DNA from: Actinomycetes bacterium
GTDB lineage: Bacteria > Actinomycetota > Humimicrobiia > JAHJRV01
Assembly: GCA_030640275.1 (NCBI GenBank)
Contig: DAOWJR010000018.1
Span: forward strand, 1-15,257
Direction: 5' to 3'
Length of the DNA stretch: 15,257 bases
Shown: positions 14,038 to 15,257 of the stretch, piece by piece
Position numbering within the stretch: position 1 is the stretch's first letter
Layout: each line of letters opens with the position of its first letter
Made by a program: the position numbers and the translations under genes
The notes under the pieces: generated by a model
What the model was told of the DNA's origin: nothing
What the model saw: the letters and a program-made list of their open reading frames with translations, nothing else
The model's database searches: none

Positions 14038-14724
14038 ATGCACTATGAGATATATTGTGATGAAAGATGCCCTGATTTATTATCTTCCAAGGGAATCAAC
14101 AAAAATAAACATATTGTTATAGGTGGAGTATGGATAGAAAAAAATAAGCGGGATAAATATAAAAGTTCTTTTAAAAAAATTAGAGAAGATAATCATTTCT
14201 ATTCTGAAGTAAAATGGAGATATGTATCACCTTCGCAATTGAATTTTTATCTAAAAATAGCAGATTTATTTTTTAAAACACGAATGAGATTTAGATGTAT
14301 TGTAATTAAAAGCGAGGATATAGATTTAGATACCTATCATAAATCTGATCCAGAACTTGGTTTTTATAAATTCTATTACCAATTATTATATCATTGGATT
14401 GAAAACTCTAACAGTTACAACATTTTCTTGGATTTTAAACAAAATAGATTAAAAAATAGAATTAAAAAATTGGAAGAAGTTCTTATAAATTCTTGCCCTT
14501 CCTCAAAAATAGTTAGTGTGCAATCTATCAAGTCAAAAGATTCAATTTTTATACAAATGGCTGATATACTTATTGGTGCTGTGGGGTATTCAATTGATGA
14601 ATACTCAACTAGTGATAGCAAAATCAAACTAATTAGAAGAATAGAGGAATATTTAAAACATCCTATTAGACCAACTCCAAAATATGAAAAAAAATTTAAT
14701 ATTTTTAAAATAGAATTTAAGTGA
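14038..14724 (+). CDS. DUF3800 protein (RNase H-like fold)
   Basis: 228 residues from ATG 14038, chosen because GAGAGGA lies 5-6 nt upstream; a TTG at 14017 in the same frame has no ribosome-binding site. Four acidic motifs of DUF3800 are visible: D8-E9 in YEIYCDE (family YxDESG), E57 in SEVKW, D132 in FLDFKQNR, and D176 in QMADILIGAV. These suggest an RNase H-like metal-dependent nuclease core. The second residue of the first motif pair is kept, but the following SG is replaced by RC. The function of DUF3800 proteins is not established; they are frequent near mobile and defence genes. The next gene starts 7 nt after its stop, so the two form one translational unit. It lies just downstream of restriction-system debris. 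Confidence 0.75.
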   Translation: MHYEIYCDERCPDLLSSKGINKNKHIVIGGVWIEKNKRDKYKSSFKKIREDNHFYSEVKWRYVSPSQLNFYLKIADLFFKTRMRFRCIVIKSEDIDLDTYHKSDPELGFYKFYYQLLYHWIENSNSYNIFLDFKQNRLKNRIKKLEEVLINSCPSSKIVSVQSIKSKDSIFIQMADILIGAVGYSIDEYSTSDSKIKLIRRIEEYLKHPIRPTPKYEKKFNIFKIEFK

Positions 14725-14731
14725 TAAAACT

Positions 14732-15169
14732 GTGGCATTACCAAAATTAGTAAAATATAAAACAATTGATGAATACCATAAACATTTTATAAGAGAGTAT
14801 TGCAATCCTTCTAAGAATATAACTACCTTTGATGGAATTACTGTAGTTTTTTTTCCTAATCAATTTAAGCATGCATTTTATGAAAGTAGTGGAAAAGGAA
14901 AGAGAAATAAAGGAAAATTTTCAACAATAAGGGCTAGAAGAATTGATTGGATAAAATATGCGTTGAAAAATCCAAATGCTTCTCTATATGTTGGATATGA
15001 TAAAAAAAAGAAAATTTATGGTAAAAGGAGAAGGGTTTGTTTAAAAAATAATAACTATGTGGTTGTTATTCAATTTAAAGACCATAGAAAAGCCGATTTT
15101 ATAACACATTTTCCACCTGATACACAATATACTCTTGCAAGTATAAAAAAGAGCCCAGCTTGGAAATAA
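14732..15169 (+). CDS. Small basic protein resembling phage barnase/EndoU/RelE-like (PBECR-type) nucleases
   Basis: 145 residues, GTG start 7 nt after the DUF3800 stop; no separate Shine-Dalgarno, so translational coupling is likely. Lysine- and arginine-rich. Visible pattern: VVFFPNQFKHAFYES (H47), RARRIDWIKYALKNP, a strand pair LYVGYDKKKKIYGKRRRV, then VVVIQFKDHRKADFITHFPPDT and SPAW at the end. This alternation, with a conserved His, an RxRRIDWI helix and a terminal Thr-containing strand, resembles the PBECR group of nuclease-fold domains in phage and mobile-element proteins. The assignment rests on motif memory only. If correct it would be an RNA-cleaving domain, perhaps a toxin or effector, with DUF3800 as partner. 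No membrane segment or signal peptide. Confidence 0.5.
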   Translation: MALPKLVKYKTIDEYHKHFIREYCNPSKNITTFDGITVVFFPNQFKHAFYESSGKGKRNKGKFSTIRARRIDWIKYALKNPNASLYVGYDKKKKIYGKRRRVCLKNNNYVVVIQFKDHRKADFITHFPPDTQYTLASIKKSPAWK

Positions 15170-15175
15170 AAATGA

Positions 15176-15231
15176 TCGCTGATATGGTTCAGCGACCCAA
15201 ACCTTTGTAGATTCCTTACTCTAAGTAAGGA
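15176..15231. ncRNA. Two tight hairpins downstream of the DUF3800 unit (possible structured RNA)
   Basis: TCGCTGA (15176-15182) pairs with TCAGCGA (15189-15195) around TATGGT, and TCCTTACT (15213-15220) pairs with AGTAAGGA (15224-15231) around CTA. Both stems are perfect, and the stretch is less AT-rich than the surroundings. GGT in the first loop can pair with ACC at 15201-15203, allowing a small pseudoknot. No T-tract follows, so this is not a standard terminator. It could be a structured RNA, an element end or a processing site. Confidence 0.35.
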
Positions 15232-15257
15232 CCAATATAATTATACTAAAAACTTAA

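Noticed and set aside
14415..14765. Minus-strand ORF of 116 codons over the DUF3800 gene
   Set aside because: It is antisense to well-supported DUF3800 motifs and is rich in hydrophobic residues from complemented A-rich codons; no ribosome-binding site or recognisable motif.
15176..15231. Rho-independent terminator or CRISPR repeat
   Set aside because: No T-tract follows either stem, and the element occurs only once with no spaced repeats.

Overview
The window is very AT-rich (about 30% GC by eye) and bacterial: Shine-Dalgarno-led genes, an initiator tRNA with bacterial hallmarks, a class A penicillin-binding protein and LytR-CpsA-Psr chemistry. The left end carries an oxygen and superoxide defence set typical of strict anaerobes. 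A PASTA-bearing PBP1A and an LCP protein suggest a monoderm-like wall (Clostridia-like, deep Actinobacteriota or Atribacterota would all fit), but the sequence alone does not fix the lineage.

Region 1 (1-3600, + strand) is the oxidative-stress block: the 3' end of a DUF438/PAS sensor-type gene, a flavin reductase-rubredoxin fusion (Hrb), the A-type flavodiiron protein FprA, a class II superoxide reductase and a bacterioferritin-like diiron protein. Electrons can be traced from a reduced nicotinamide cofactor through the Hrb flavin and rubredoxin to FprA (O2 to water), with rubredoxin also the usual donor to superoxide reductase; the ferritin would store iron. Hrb contains a perfect internal ribosome-binding site that could also give free rubredoxin. 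Region 3601-4040 holds only gene debris.

Region 2 (4041-12394) is carbohydrate and envelope: a GH57 glucan branching enzyme followed at 26 nt by a lipoprotein-like LCP ligase with an extra N-terminal domain, a convergent PBP1A with TTG start, then a divergent RlpA-like DPBB protein with a 30-bp tandem duplication near its start, an alkaline-phosphatase-superfamily hydrolase that may be leaderless, and a small EF-Tu-domain-2-like protein on the minus strand. The PBP1A/RlpA divergent gap contains a well-led 24-codon minus-strand ORF and a promoter-plus-dyad signal.

Region 3 (12655-15257) is accessory-looking: initiator tRNA with its own promoter and terminator, a low-molecular-weight tyrosine phosphatase/arsenate-reductase-like gene, decayed remnants of a winged-helix protein and a type I restriction S subunit between 17-bp direct repeats, then an intact two-gene unit (DUF3800 RNase H-like protein plus a small basic protein resembling phage barnase/EndoU/RelE-like nucleases) followed by two tight hairpins. 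This last unit, next to restriction-system debris, is the best candidate here for an undescribed defence or toxin-type system.
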